Shown here: positions 23,620-34,059 of the stretch, piece after piece
How the letters are laid out: the number at the start of each line of letters is the position of its first letter
Numbering within the stretch: position 1 is the stretch's first letter
DNA from: Welwitschia mirabilis
Lineage: Eukaryota > Gnetophyta > Gnetopsida > Welwitschiales
Length of the DNA: 64,000 nucleotides
NCBI GenBank assembly: GCA_051453625.1
Contig: JBOZIK010000001.1
Coordinates: 110,148,534 to 110,212,533 of the forward strand
Reading direction: 5' to 3'
Translations under genes and position numbers: made by a program
The notes under the pieces: generated by a model
What the model was told of the DNA's origin: nothing
Seen by the model: only the letters and a program-made list of their open reading frames with translations
Database searches by the model: none

Positions 23620-24480
23620 CTAATATTTGAACATGTTCTGATTAAAGTAACTTGATTTTCTTTTCAAGGACTTAAAGTAGAAGTCAATAAAACTTGGAAA
23701 TACTCATTTTGGGCTACTTCATAAGGGCTCAACTATATCTTTAAGGGGTCAACCAGATCTAGAAATGCATTTTTCAAGCTTCTCCATATGTACTATATCA
23801 TATGAGGTTGATCGAGTTCATATGGGGTTGACCGAACTTGAAGAAACGTGGTCAACCTGATTTTAGATGAGTTAATTGAACTAAGTAACATGAGTTGCTT
23901 AGGTCAAGTGGATGAAAAAGGGAACTACTAGATCAAGTGATGTGAGTTACTTGAGTTGACTGGATGTTTCGAAGGGTCGACCGGTTAGAGTAGAAGTGGA
24001 AATTTTTAAATAGTTTTCTAATCATTATGTCACTAAATTCTACCCATTTCAAATGTCATATTTCTTTTAAACTATCTAATAGCTATATCTTTTAGAAATC
24101 TATTTAAAGAGACAACACTCAAAAATCTAGTGTGATTAAGATTGAATAAATTTTAAAAAATAAGGTTGCACTTTTGATTTGAAGAGCTTATCTTTGTACC
24201 ATCATTATTCTCTCACTTAGTACTTACCTTTATACTACATCTGAGTAATAAGGCTTCATTGTTAGTTCTTGTACTTAAGTGACTTAAGAGCATAGAGGAT
24301 TTATTCCCTCACTTACTCTTGTGCTTTTTATTGAGGTTAAGACTTAGCTTATAAAAGTCCATTTTAATGAGAAGACTAAGCCTGTAAAAGTCTATTTATG
24401 AAGGTTAAGATTTAGCTTGCAAAAGTTTGATTTATGAAGGTTGAGGCATAGCATGAAAAACTCTGCTATGTAAGGTTAAA
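23620..24480 (+). repeat. SIRE-like Copia LTR remnant, copy 1
   Basis: It contains the recurring GGTTGACCGAAC / GGGTCGACCGG phrases (23700-23985) that I associate with SIRE/Maximus LTRs. A TATA-like CTATTTAAAGAG (24100-24111), a 5' transcript-like block and a 35-base tandem repeat follow, running into a gap at 24481. From about 24080 on it is repeated after the gap. Family assignment is from general resemblance and not from coding sequence. Confidence 0.55.
24320..24478 (+). repeat. 35-base minisatellite in SIRE-like LTR, copy 1
   Basis: About four degenerate units of the form GAAGGTTGAGACTTAGCCTG then AAAAAGTCTATTTAT. The same array recurs at 24815-24970. Confidence 0.65.
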
Positions 24481-24565
24481 NNNNNNNNNNNNNNNNNNNN
24501 NNNNNNNNNNNNNNNNNNNNNNNNNNNNNNNNNNNNNNNNNNNNNNNNNNNNNNNNNNNNNNNNN
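24481..24565. other. Assembly gap, 85 N
   Basis: N run between two similar SIRE-like LTR segments. Confidence 0.99.
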
Positions 24566-25185
24566 ACAGATATATTTTGAAGAAATATATTTAAAAAGGT
24601 TACACTCAAAAACCTCGATAAGAAGATTGACTGAATTTTAAAAAAGAAGGTTGCACTCTTAATCTAAAGAGCTTACCTTTGTAACATTATTTTTCTCTCA
24701 CTTAGTACTTACCTTTGTACTAAATCTAAGTAATAAGGTTGCATTGTTAGTTTTTGGATTTGAGTAACTTAGAGCATAGAGGCTTCATTCCCTCACTCAC
24801 CCTTGTGTATTTTATTGAGATTAAGACTTAATCTAAAAACTCCATTTTATTTAGATTGAGACTTAGCTTGCAAAAGTCCAGTTTATGAAGGTTGAGACTT
24901 AGCCTACAAGAGTCTAGTTTATGAAGGTTGAGACCTATCCTGAAAAAGTCTGCCTTGTAAGGTTGATGATTAGCCTTAAAAACCTAGTGGATAGTGAAGC
25001 AACAAAGATCCAAAACAATCTTGGTTATTAACTATCTTCTAAGAGTGGAGGAGGGTGTATCTCGAATCACTATATACTTATCCTATGCATTTATTTGGTT
25101 TTGAGTTTATTTTAGTAGTAATAGTTGCTTAAGTTTTTAAAAAATCCTATTCACCCCCCTCTAGGGTTCTTGATCCTGCAAATTT
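24566..25185 (+). repeat. SIRE-like Copia LTR remnant, copy 2, with LTR 3' end
   Basis: Parallel to 24080-24480 with moderate divergence (TCTCTCACTTAGTACTTACC shared), then continuing through the minisatellite to CCTATTCACCCCCCTCTAGG (25144-25163), the characteristic segment close to the 3' end of such LTRs. No primer site follows clearly. The two copies may be the LTRs of one element with its interior lost in the gap, or a tandem duplication. Confidence 0.55.
24815..24970 (+). repeat. 35-base minisatellite in SIRE-like LTR, copy 2
   Basis: Units such as GAAGGTTGAGACTTAGCCTA then CAAGAGTCTAGTTTAT repeat about four times. Equivalent array at 24320-24478. Confidence 0.7.
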
Positions 25186-25752
25186 TTCTTTTATAAATCC
25201 TATTTATTCTTCTAGAATAATTAAATAAAGATGTCTCTTAGGCTTATGATCTAGATGTAATGCCCTTAAAAGTATTAAAAAAAAATCATTAACTAATTGC
25301 AATTAATAAATAAGGTGTTAATATATCTTATAGCTAATGATAATCACTTGTATAACTGATAACTACTAAGAAACAACCATGTAATAAAATTACATAACAT
25401 AGAGCATTATCATCTCTTGATTAACATGTATAGATACTAATTTGAGTATGTAACATCATTCACACCAAAATTATAATGCAATTATAGTTAATTTTCATGC
25501 TTACAAATCATTTCCTAAAATCATGAATGTAACTGTAAGCATAATAATGCAAACTAAAATGCCATATCCACTTCTAAACACATTTGTCACTAAAATTAAC
25601 TATTCATTATTAAATAAAATTATATAACATATAATGCATAACAATTAAATTTAATCATAACATTTCCAAGGCTTTCAAGAGATCCCACATCCATTCCAAT
25701 GTCCATTAAAATCATTACTATTATTAACTATGTAGTAAACTTACTTATTTAA
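25186..25752. other. AT-rich spacer, nothing recognised
   Basis: No coding frame, LTR end or primer site was recognised in this interval. Confidence 0.4.
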
Positions 25753-26290
25753 TGTCCCATCTATGTCTTTCAAGGTCATAATATTTAATCCCAAAAGGTA
25801 TTACAAAATAATCAAAAAGAAAATATAAAATTTTATATGACTAATATGTTATTTTATTTGTTAAATATTTTATTCAATGGCTAATTATTTATCTCAAAAT
25901 TATATTTTATTGGCTTCTCTTGTTTAATGGCTATAATTAATGCCTTGGCTTTGTTTATTTAATTTCTTAGTTTATAAAATATAAATGATTTGTGGATTTG
26001 TAATTATTATAATTAATTGAAATGCTTAATAGTTGCCTTTATTCTATTCTTCTTTTTTTCTAGTAAATGCCAAAGAATCTTTTGAATTGTAGCTACTATC
26101 ATGGTTATTAAATATATTATTCTAGATACTAATGGTCTTATTTACTGTTTACTATTTATGTTGAGTATATTTATTATTCTTTATTCCTAGTGGTCAACTA
26201 TGTAGTGGGGTAGGAAAGTGGAATCAAAACCATTTTCTAAAGACAGTAGTTAATTGTGTCTCTTAAAATTCGAGATTCCTCTTGAGCTAT

Positions 26291-26300
26291 TATAAATAGG
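26291..26300 (+). promoter_or_regulatory. TATA box in chromovirus-like LTR
   Basis: TATAAATAGG is preserved in this copy and, inverted, in the 28385-29653 copy (29104-29113). This is consistent with an LTR core promoter. Confidence 0.55.
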
Positions 26301-27624
26301 AGTCTTTTTCTTAGCTTTAATTCTTTGAAAAATCCTCTAGACCTAAACTTCCTTATGGAGATCTATCTTGGAGTTTGGAAGCTTAGTAAGTAGAATTTCT
26401 AGACCTTGAAGAATCTAACTTTGAAGTTTAGGTATGATGCTAGGAATTTCTTGCATATTTTGCATGGTTTAATGGATTTTTCTTGTTATCTTATTGGGTC
26501 TTGTTTATACTCATATGTTTTACCTATTTCTTGATTTCTTAGTTTCATATCCAAGCATGACCTAAAATAAGCTTTATGTTAGATCCCTTGTAAAACTTGT
26601 GAATCTTATTGTTAGTTAATTTTAATTAATGTTTTGATCTTGTAAGTCTCTTCACATGTACTATGTGGGGTAGTGAATCTAATTTTATGCATATTAAATA
26701 AGAAGAAATAAAATTAGTTAGGTAATCAAATTATGTGGATTTAGAAAATAGGCCACTTAAAGGGCTTTATTGTATATAGAAGTGAACTATGAGAGCAAAC
26801 AAGATAAGTGGAATATGTTTATGACCTATCTAATTATCCACAGAAAAATTTTTATGTGGCTTTAGAGTATTTATCCCATCAAAAGGGTTCCTATTTGCAT
26901 AGAAATGAACCTCTTGATAGATGGTTATTTTTGGAACCCTTCTAATACTACATTCTCAGATTATTGAATCTTGAAATCCTATTCTATATTATTGATAGAC
27001 AAATTAAATATTAATAAATGGATCCCAAGTCTTATTTCGTATATTGGCATATTTTACTCTTAGGTGTATCTCAAGTGTATTAGCGTATTCTCATGTCTTA
27101 TCTATATCCTTTTGGCTTTGGTTATTTTTCTTTCCATCCTCCACTACGTGGTCCATACTAGGGTTGTTATTATTTTACAATTCTCATACCATATTATTTT
27201 CATAGATTTATAAGTCGGATGGATTTTGGTCATTCACAGAGGAACTCTTACTAATATTATCTTTAGCTATATTTATTTTATGCATTATACATTTGTAGTT
27301 TGTATTAAAACCAGATTTTTAAATTAACTTATGTTTTAATTTGTAAAGTTGTTTTTTGGATATTTCATGTAAAATGTTTATTAGGGGTTCAAATTACAGT
27401 AAAATATATCTTAATATTTTGGTTTTATTTTCTTGAAAAATTGGCATTACAAAGTAGGGATAAGTACCATTATATTGTGTATGGAACTCATATTATATTG
27501 AAAAAACTGCTATATTTAATATTTGAAATAAAGGAGAAGCATTGTTGATGTTGAGCATCTTGTTCTACTTTTTTTTTTTTAATTCTACTACTCTAAATTT
27601 TTTTTCTAGTTTCATTTTCTAATT

Positions 27625-27795
27625 AGTTTCTTGTTATTACTACTATAAACTTCATCTTAATTCTAATATTGCAACCGTTTGCAAATTGTCTAAGTTTCTT
27701 GTTATTACTACTATAAACTTCATCTTAATTCTTAATTCTTAATTTTAAGAGGTAAAAATATTTTTTCAATATTGCAACCATTTGCAAAATGTCTA
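27625..27795 (+). repeat. Tandem duplication within the LTR
   Basis: AGTTTCTTGTTATTACTACT through AATATTGCAACC-TTTGCAAA-TGTCTA occurs twice (about 27625-27691 and 27692-27795). The second unit carries about 38 extra bases. Confidence 0.75.
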
Positions 27796-28216
27796 AGTTT
27801 CTTATTTTAGTCTTCTCAAATTTCATAGTTAATTTTTAATCAAAAATTACTTAAAAATTAATGTTTGGATGGCTTTTTGTAAATCTAATCTTAATTCATA
27901 TCTAATCTTAGAGTGAGTTTATTGGTTTAAACTCATGCTAATTTTTGTTATCAAGCATTTTAAATCATTGTTATCATTTAGTGCACTCATAAAGCCAAAC
28001 ACGCTATTTTAACTACACAAATCCTAAGGCTAAGATTTCCTTAGTTACATTTCAAATAGAGATAGTTTTAAAGATGTGCAGAAACTTATCTACTATTCTT
28101 AAATATAATATTAATATTTATGAATTTATTATTTCTAGCCTTTAAGAAAAATGTGGAAGTTATAGTTTTAAACTAAAGCAACATTTAAAGTATTTAACTA
28201 AAATTATGGACCCTAC

Positions 28217-28340
28217 ATTTTAGTATTAGAGCAATATTTAAAGTTTTGAGTTGTAAAAATGTAAACTTTACATTTCAGTATTAGACAAATAATTAAAGTT
28301 TTCATTTTAAATTATTGAACTTACATTTTGGTATTACAAC
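28217..28340 (+). repeat. Three tandem LTR-end plus primer-site-like modules
   Basis: Three times the sequence (T)ACA, then TTT, then a primer-site-like 12-mer occurs: TAGTATTAGAGC at 28221, CAGTATTAGACA at 28276 and TGGTATTACAAC at 28329. The spacing is about 55 and 53 bases, and AATTTAAAGTTTT-like sequence lies between them. The initiator-Met-tRNA complement would be TGGTATCAGAGC. Confidence 0.55.
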
Positions 28341-28384
28341 AACAAAAATATTCTTGAGGTTTTTTATTTTAAAATGGTGTATTT

Positions 28385-29653
28385 TACATTTATATTTAAT
28401 AAGTAATATAGTATAGTTTTCCAAGATTTAGTAATCTAAGAATGCACTATCATAAAGGTGTTAAAAATACCCATTTGTTTAGAGGTTCATTCCTATGGCT
28501 AGTAGGAACCCTTCAAATGGAAAAAACCATCTGAAATTGCATATACATCTTACTATGTGTAATTGAACTTGTCATAAACATACTCTAATTGCCCTATTTG
28601 CTCTGATAGTTTACTTCCATGGCTAATGAGAGCCATTTAAGTGTTTCATCCTCTAAAGCTACATAATTTAGTTATCTCACTTGTTATATTTTATCTTATT
28701 TAATAGATATAAAATTAGATTACCAGCTCAAGTTAGTACATTAATCAGAAGAGGCTTACAAGATCAAAAATTAATCAAAGCTATCTAAGAATAAGAATTA
28801 AAAGTTTCACAAGGCAGCCAACATAATTCTTGTTTAAGATCATGTCAGAATATGAAACTGAGAAATCAAGAAATAGATAAAACTTATAAGAATATAAACA
28901 AGACTAAATAAGATAATAAAAAAAAACCATTAAACCATGCAAAAGATGCACAAAATATCTAGTGTCATATCTAAACTTCAAAGTTAGACTTTTCAAGCTT
29001 CAAGAATGCTACTTATCAATCTTTTTAAACTCTAAGATGGATCTCCATAAAGAATTTCAAGACTAAAGGGTTATTCAAAGAGTTAAAGCTAAGAAAAAAG
29101 ATTCCTATTTATAAGAACTCAAAAGAAATCTTGAGTTTTAAGAGTCACAGAACCTACTACTATCTTTAGAAAATGGTTTTGATTCTATTTCCCCACCCCA
29201 CTACACACTTGACTACTAGCTATCAAGAAAAATAAAGATGCTTGCCATAAAAAGTAAATAATAAATAAGACTATTAGTACCTATAATAATAAATTTCATA
29301 ACCATGATAGAAGCTACAATTCAAAAGATTCTTTGGCATTTACTAAAAAGAAGGAATAATAGAATAAAGGCAATCATTATGCATCTTAATTTATTACAAT
29401 AATTACAAATCCATAACTCATTAACATTTTCTAAAATGAGAAATTAAATGAATAAAACCAAGAACTTAATTACAATCATTACATAAGAGAAACAAATAAA
29501 ATAATATTATGATATAAATAATTAGTCATATAATAGAACATTTAACAAGTAAAACAACATATTAGCCATATAAAATTTTATCTTTTCTTCTTAGTTAATT
29601 CTGAATACCTTTTATGCTTAAATATTAGGACCTTGAAAAATTCGAACATGACA
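28385..29653 (-). repeat. Partial chromovirus-like LTR, inverted relative to the previous one
   Basis: Reverse complement of this block aligns over its whole length with 25753-27020. Shared landmarks are AGTAAATGCCAAAGAATCTT, CAAAACCATTTTCTAAAGA, TATAAATAGGA, GATCTTGTAAG and GAATGAACCTCT. It lacks the second half of the LTR and any primer site. Together with 25753-27020 it forms a 1.27-kb inverted repeat around a 1.36-kb centre. Confidence 0.75.
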
Positions 29654-30139
29654 TTTAAGGAATATTTTAATGGATTAATTAGGATTTATTTAAAGTTTAT
29701 AATTATCATGTCTAGAGTTCTACTAAGATTATAAACCCTCCTTAGTTATTTTGATAAATAACTAGGTATTAAAATTTCCTTTCTAATAATTAATAACTAT
29801 ACCTTCTAGTATAAAAATAATAGAATCTAAAGTAAAAGTAATAGTAGAATTAAAGGCAATTACAAAACATTACTTTAAAATTTATTAAAGATTAACTTGG
29901 AGTTATTATTTTGTTAGAAGATTCAGTTTATCTTGATTTCTCTACCGACTATGCATGATTTTATATTAGATGTAGTTTAGCACCAGATTTCTTAATGTAT
30001 TTTAGATTTTTGTAACTATAGCTTGACATTAATTTTCTTAACTTTATCTTATTCATGCATTAGTATTTACATGTGATCTTAAGCATTAGTTCATGTTATT
30101 TATTTCATGCAATTAAAATAATTTATTAGATGATATTAT

Positions 30140-30730
30140 NNNNNNNNNNNNNNNNNNNNNNNNNNNNNNNNNNNNNNNNNNNNNNNNNNNNNNNNNNNNN
30201 NNNNNNNNNNNNNNNNNNNNNNNNNNNNNNNNNNNNNNNNNNNNNNNNNNNNNNNNNNNNNNNNNNNNNNNNNNNNNNNNNNNNNNNNNNNNNNNNNNNN
30301 NNNNNNNNNNNNNNNNNNNNNNNNNNNNNNNNNNNNNNNNNNNNNNNNNNNNNNNNNNNNNNNNNNNNNNNNNNNNNNNNNNNNNNNNNNNNNNNNNNNN
30401 NNNNNNNNNNNNNNNNNNNNNNNNNNNNNNNNNNNNNNNNNNNNNNNNNNNNNNNNNNNNNNNNNNNNNNNNNNNNNNNNNNNNNNNNNNNNNNNNNNNN
30501 NNNNNNNNNNNNNNNNNNNNNNNNNNNNNNNNNNNNNNNNNNNNNNNNNNNNNNNNNNNNNNNNNNNNNNNNNNNNNNNNNNNNNNNNNNNNNNNNNNNN
30601 NNNNNNNNNNNNNNNNNNNNNNNNNNNNNNNNNNNNNNNNNNNNNNNNNNNNNNNNNNNNNNNNNNNNNNNNNNNNNNNNNNNNNNNNNNNNNNNNNNNN
30701 NNNNNNNNNNNNNNNNNNNNNNNNNNNNNN
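30140..30730. other. Assembly gap, 591 N
   Basis: Lies in the 5' LTR. The equivalent place in the 3' LTR is also a gap (38765-38798) but of only 34 N, so the true length is unknown. Confidence 0.99.
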
Positions 30731-30850
30731 TAAAATGATTACCAGATAATGTTATATTATTGTTTACACCCAGTGGCTAGACTTGGAAAGGAAGGATTAA
30801 GGGAACCTAAACTACTTGTTGAAATTTAAACCTTACTTTCAGTCCCCTAT

Positions 30851-30860
30851 TATAAATACT
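30851..30860 (+). promoter_or_regulatory. TATA box of the 5' LTR
   Basis: CCCCTATTATAAATACTTG is a strong plant-type TATA box. The 3' LTR equivalent (near 38917) reads CCCTATTATAATACTTG, with one A deleted, so the box is weakened there. Confidence 0.6.
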
Positions 30861-30964
30861 TGAAACCCCTAGCTTTTAGAGTCAAATCTTGTAACTTAAT
30901 CATGTGAATCTTGATTACCTCTAGGAGCATGTTGGACTTTGTTAAGAATAAGTGTTGTCCTCAA

Positions 30965-31064
30965 NNNNNNNNNNNNNNNNNNNNNNNNNNNNNNNNNNNN
31001 NNNNNNNNNNNNNNNNNNNNNNNNNNNNNNNNNNNNNNNNNNNNNNNNNNNNNNNNNNNNNNNN
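30965..31064. other. Assembly gap, 100 N
   Basis: The intact 3' LTR reads GTCCTCAAACTTTCTTGC straight through at the matching place, where this copy has GTCCTCAA, gap, CTCAATCTTTCGTGC. The gap probably represents almost no real sequence. Confidence 0.95.
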
Positions 31065-32254
31065 CTCAATCTTTCGTGCAAACATTTGTATCTTCTTACA
31101 TGTTCTAAAATTCTTTCATGTATTAGTATTTTGTGTGAATCTTATATGATTACAACATGTTTTACATCTTCATTTATGTGTTATTATTTTCATGAAATTC
31201 ATACAATATCTTAATGTTAACTTGCAAAAGTCTCCTAGGAGAGGTGTAGAGTCTATGTCTCATGTAAGTCATTTGTGAATACCTTGTGAACCCTGAGTCA
31301 TCTTGTTTGATCATTGACCTTGATAATAAATTATGAAAGATTAATTCTGATTGAGGTTACTAGTTATTCGAGTCTCAGAGGGTGGAGCTCTCTATTGTGA
31401 GTTATAAGGTAACTACACTAACCTCCATGATGAAAGGGAAAGACGTATGCACAATTATGATAATCTCACTCCCTCCTAGTTGTGTGCAACTAACTTACTT
31501 GTATATGATGTGAGTTGTTACTAAAGAAGATAAAGTTAATGGATGAGTAATCATGATCATGTTATCTACCTTGTTCTTGAGAATCTTCCTTAACCTATTC
31601 CTTACCATGGGCCACACTAGGAGCTATAATGGAATTCAATTCCCATACCACTTGTGCTTGTATAGGAAATAATGCATGTGAGGATGTAGGAAAGAACTAA
31701 TGATTGTATTAATAACTAGCTATTGTTTATGTATTTACTTTTGTAGTTATGTGGATGTTATGTGTCATCCCTCTCTGCTATTTTTGTGCGGCATGTTTAT
31801 AGATGTGTTTTGTTTTAAAGCATTTATGAGACAATTGTTTGATGCATGTACTCGTACTTTTTTTTGTTAATGAAGGAGTGCTTATCTAATTAATAACCTA
31901 ACCCAGTTTCATGATACTTTATTATTAAAGAGTTTCTTTTCTCTTGTGTACTACTGTGTGATGAGATAAATTGTTACATGCCTTAATATGTGTTGAGATG
32001 GAAGTGTTGAAATTTCCCTTACGTAAAAGTCATAAACTTTATTTTTTACACTTATAAAAAGATTAATTTTATTTAAACATTTTACTAATATTTATAGTTA
32101 TTAAAGAATCTATAAATTAAGGTTAGAAAAAGGTAATTTGTCCTTGGGCCTATCCTTGCATGTGAGTTAAACTTTGAAAACTAGGTATTTCCATTTACAA
32201 ATATTTAAGTAGGCCTCAACTATAAACATTTTCAAGATGTTAGTAAAGTGGTTT

Positions 32255-32315
32255 GTAGGCTAGCTAGTTATTACATATAACCATTAAAAGGGTGGTGTGA
32301 AGTTCAAATCTCCAC
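32255..32315 (+). repeat. tRNA-like A/B-box segment 1 in the 5' LTR
   Basis: GGCTAGCTAGTTATTACA resembles a polymerase III A box, and about 30 bases later AGTTCAAATCTCC resembles a B box. The same segment is in the 3' LTR at 40267-40325, more decayed. It is too short and degenerate for a tRNA gene. I read it as a tRNA-derived (SINE-like) relic. Confidence 0.4.
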
Positions 32316-32439
32316 TCTGAGGATACTTTTATGAATTTTTTTTTTTAACTTAGCCTGACATTGATTTTTGTGAATTGTCAAAAAATATATCTCTTTAACC
32401 TTTTTAATTAAGGTTTATTTATTTATTTTTCCTTTGGCT

Positions 32440-33330
32440 AGTGTAATCTACTCCCTGCGTGCTCCCTTGTTTGTACATCTTCTCATGCCGCCTTACCATG
32501 CGCCGCGGCCTCCGAAGCTGTGCTTTCATCATGCTTCTGTCATCCTTGTTTACCTGTGATACCCTTTGTGCTTCTAGGCTCAGCGCACCGGCATACCCTC
32601 TCCTTCCACCTCTGTCTCTGTTCACCAATGCCGTTTTGCTTTGTTGCTTCTCGCGTGCCTCTTACCCATGACTACTCTTCTATTCTACACTTGTCCCCTA
32701 TGATTTTTGTATGTCCATCTGCGCTATTCTGTGCATGCCCTCCTGCTCGTTGTCACAGCCCGCATTTGCAAAGCTTTGTGTGCCTCCCACTTGACTTGTG
32801 TTACCCGTGCATCAATCTGCGACTCTGTTTTTCCCCTCTTCTGCTGTCTGACATTCGTCTCGCACATGCTTGCTTCTCCTTCAAGACCCAACCACGTTCT
32901 TCTGACTCCGTGCACGGTGTCTCCTCCTACCAGCACCTACACCACTTACACATCGTCACATCATCTATGTTTCCTATGCCTATGCTTTTCCTTGCCGATC
33001 TCCCCTTCTCCCGCACTCTGCGCCTCTGCAACCTCCAAATCTAACTGCACTGCCTAGGCGAGTGCCCCTCTGCCAGCACTATATCGCCCCTCGCCATTCT
33101 CGTGTAGCCTGACATCCTGCCGCCTCTGTGTCTCCTCCAACTTTTATCTGCTATCTTCTTATAGTCCTGACTCCTACCTTCGACGTTGCTTGGCTCCCTT
33201 GTGTTGATCTCCCTACATGCTGGTGTGCAGCATCTACCTTCACTGTTGCTATCCTTCTTTTCTTCTGTTAAGTCCCCCGTCTACTTCACTGACTATCCTC
33301 TTATTTCGCATTTGAAACACTAGTTCCCTT
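32440..33330 (+). repeat. GC-rich, C-rich block inside the 5' LTR
   Basis: About 0.9 kb in which C clearly exceeds G on this strand and CpGs are common, in sharp contrast to the AT-rich remainder. Overlapping open frames on both strands (for example 32520-33044, 174 codons, Cys/Leu/Pro/Ser-rich; 32419-32628 on minus) follow from the scarcity of A. They have no start context or domain. The same block is in the 3' LTR at 40445-41330, so it belonged to the LTR before this copy inserted. Confidence 0.8.
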
Positions 33331-33370
33331 TACACCTTAACCTAAACCACCTAGTCAAGCTACAACAATG

Positions 33371-33430
33371 TGACATTGGTGTAACGGTAAAGGGTTAGGA
33401 TGGCAAGCAACAGGTTCTAGGTTTGATGCT
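33371..33430 (+). repeat. tRNA-like A/B-box segment 2 in the 5' LTR
   Basis: TTGGTGTAACGGTAAAGGG resembles an A box and TTCTAGGTTTGATGC a decayed B box about 47 bases on. The 3' LTR copy (41376-41442) reads CCTAGGTTAGAATCTGCC, which combined with this one suggests an original GGTTCGAATC-type B box. Confidence 0.45.
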
Positions 33431-33973
33431 AACAAAAAAAATGTGTGATAACCAGATAATTTTATATAGGATGGCATCTATTATAATAAAAGATTGGTAA
33501 TCTAAGCCTCCCCCAGTTCAAGTCTTTTGGGTAACCTTTATTCTTATCTCTTGAGCTATATTTATTTTCATTAAATTATAAGCCTAAGATATCCTACTTA
33601 GTAATTTATCAATGTGGCCTATTTAATAAAGACCTTTATTATCCATAATATCATGATTTACTTATTAATATACTTAGACCTTGCACTTATTTAGACATAG
33701 CACTCTAGCTTATGTATTGGGATGAATTGAATAATAGTCAAACTTACCTGTCTTAATCATAGCATCTTCTTTTATATATATATATATATAAAATAGTTAA
33801 ATATATTAAATATTAGTTAACTAATATGACTTTTGAGAATAAGACATTATGATTTCGGTATAGCTAGACTACACTTTTAGATGTTACACTTGCTATAAAA
33901 GCTATATGTATAATATTGTCATCTCACTAGTAAATCTTGTTACCCTATTAAATATTTAGAAGTGCATGTTACA

Positions 33974-33990
33974 CTTTGGTATCAGAGCCC
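33974..33990 (+). promoter_or_regulatory. Primer binding site, initiator Met tRNA
   Basis: TGGTATCAGAGCCC at 33977-33990, three bases after the LTR end, is the standard primer site complementary to the 3' end of plant initiator Met tRNA. It is undecayed, unlike those of the Athila-like elements. Confidence 0.92.
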
Positions 33991-34059
33991 TAGGTTAAGA
34001 ATTTGGATATTAATGTTGAATTTTATCCTAGTATTTATCTTCTATATCCTTCTGATTCT

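Larger units (their letters stand above)
25753..28217 (+). repeat. Diverged chromovirus (Tekay-like) LTR, plus strand
   Basis: It starts TGTCCCATC and ends CCCTACA, followed by a 3-base TTT spacer and TAGTATTAGAGC. That is the initiator-Met primer site TGGTATCAGAGC with two transitions, the same LTR-spacer-primer arrangement as the Tekay-like element at 33973-33988. A TATA box (TATAAATAGG) lies at 26291-26300. The block TGGTCCATACTAGGGTTGT (27150-27170) resembles GGACCACACTCGGAGTTGT in the Tekay-like 3' LTR (39569-39590). Its first 1.27 kb is repeated inverted at 28385-29653. Confidence 0.6.
29709..33973 (+). repeat. 5' LTR of the Tekay-like element
   Basis: It starts TGTCTAGAGTTCTACTAAG and ends GCATGTTACA. 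It aligns throughout with 38363-42082. It contains gaps at 30140-30730 and 30965-31064, a TATA box at 30851, a tRNA-like segment at 32255-32315, a GC-rich block at 32440-33330, a second tRNA-like segment at 33371-33430 and a (TA)n run near 33773-33791. About 100 bases present in the 3' LTR at about 41445-41545 are missing here. Confidence 0.9.

Noticed and set aside
24320-24970. CRISPR-like array
   Set aside because: Units are adjacent without unique spacers and degenerate, the window is plant, and the context is an LTR minisatellite.
25753-29653. MULE or foldback DNA transposon with long terminal inverted repeats
   Set aside because: The left arm extends past the inverted part to an LTR-like end followed by an initiator-Met primer site and resembles the Tekay-like LTR. 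Two inverted LTRs explain it better, though this is not fully excluded.
32458-33057. Protein-coding gene in the GC-rich LTR block
   Set aside because: Open frames occur in several phases and on both strands in both LTRs, have no domain, and are expected from low A content.
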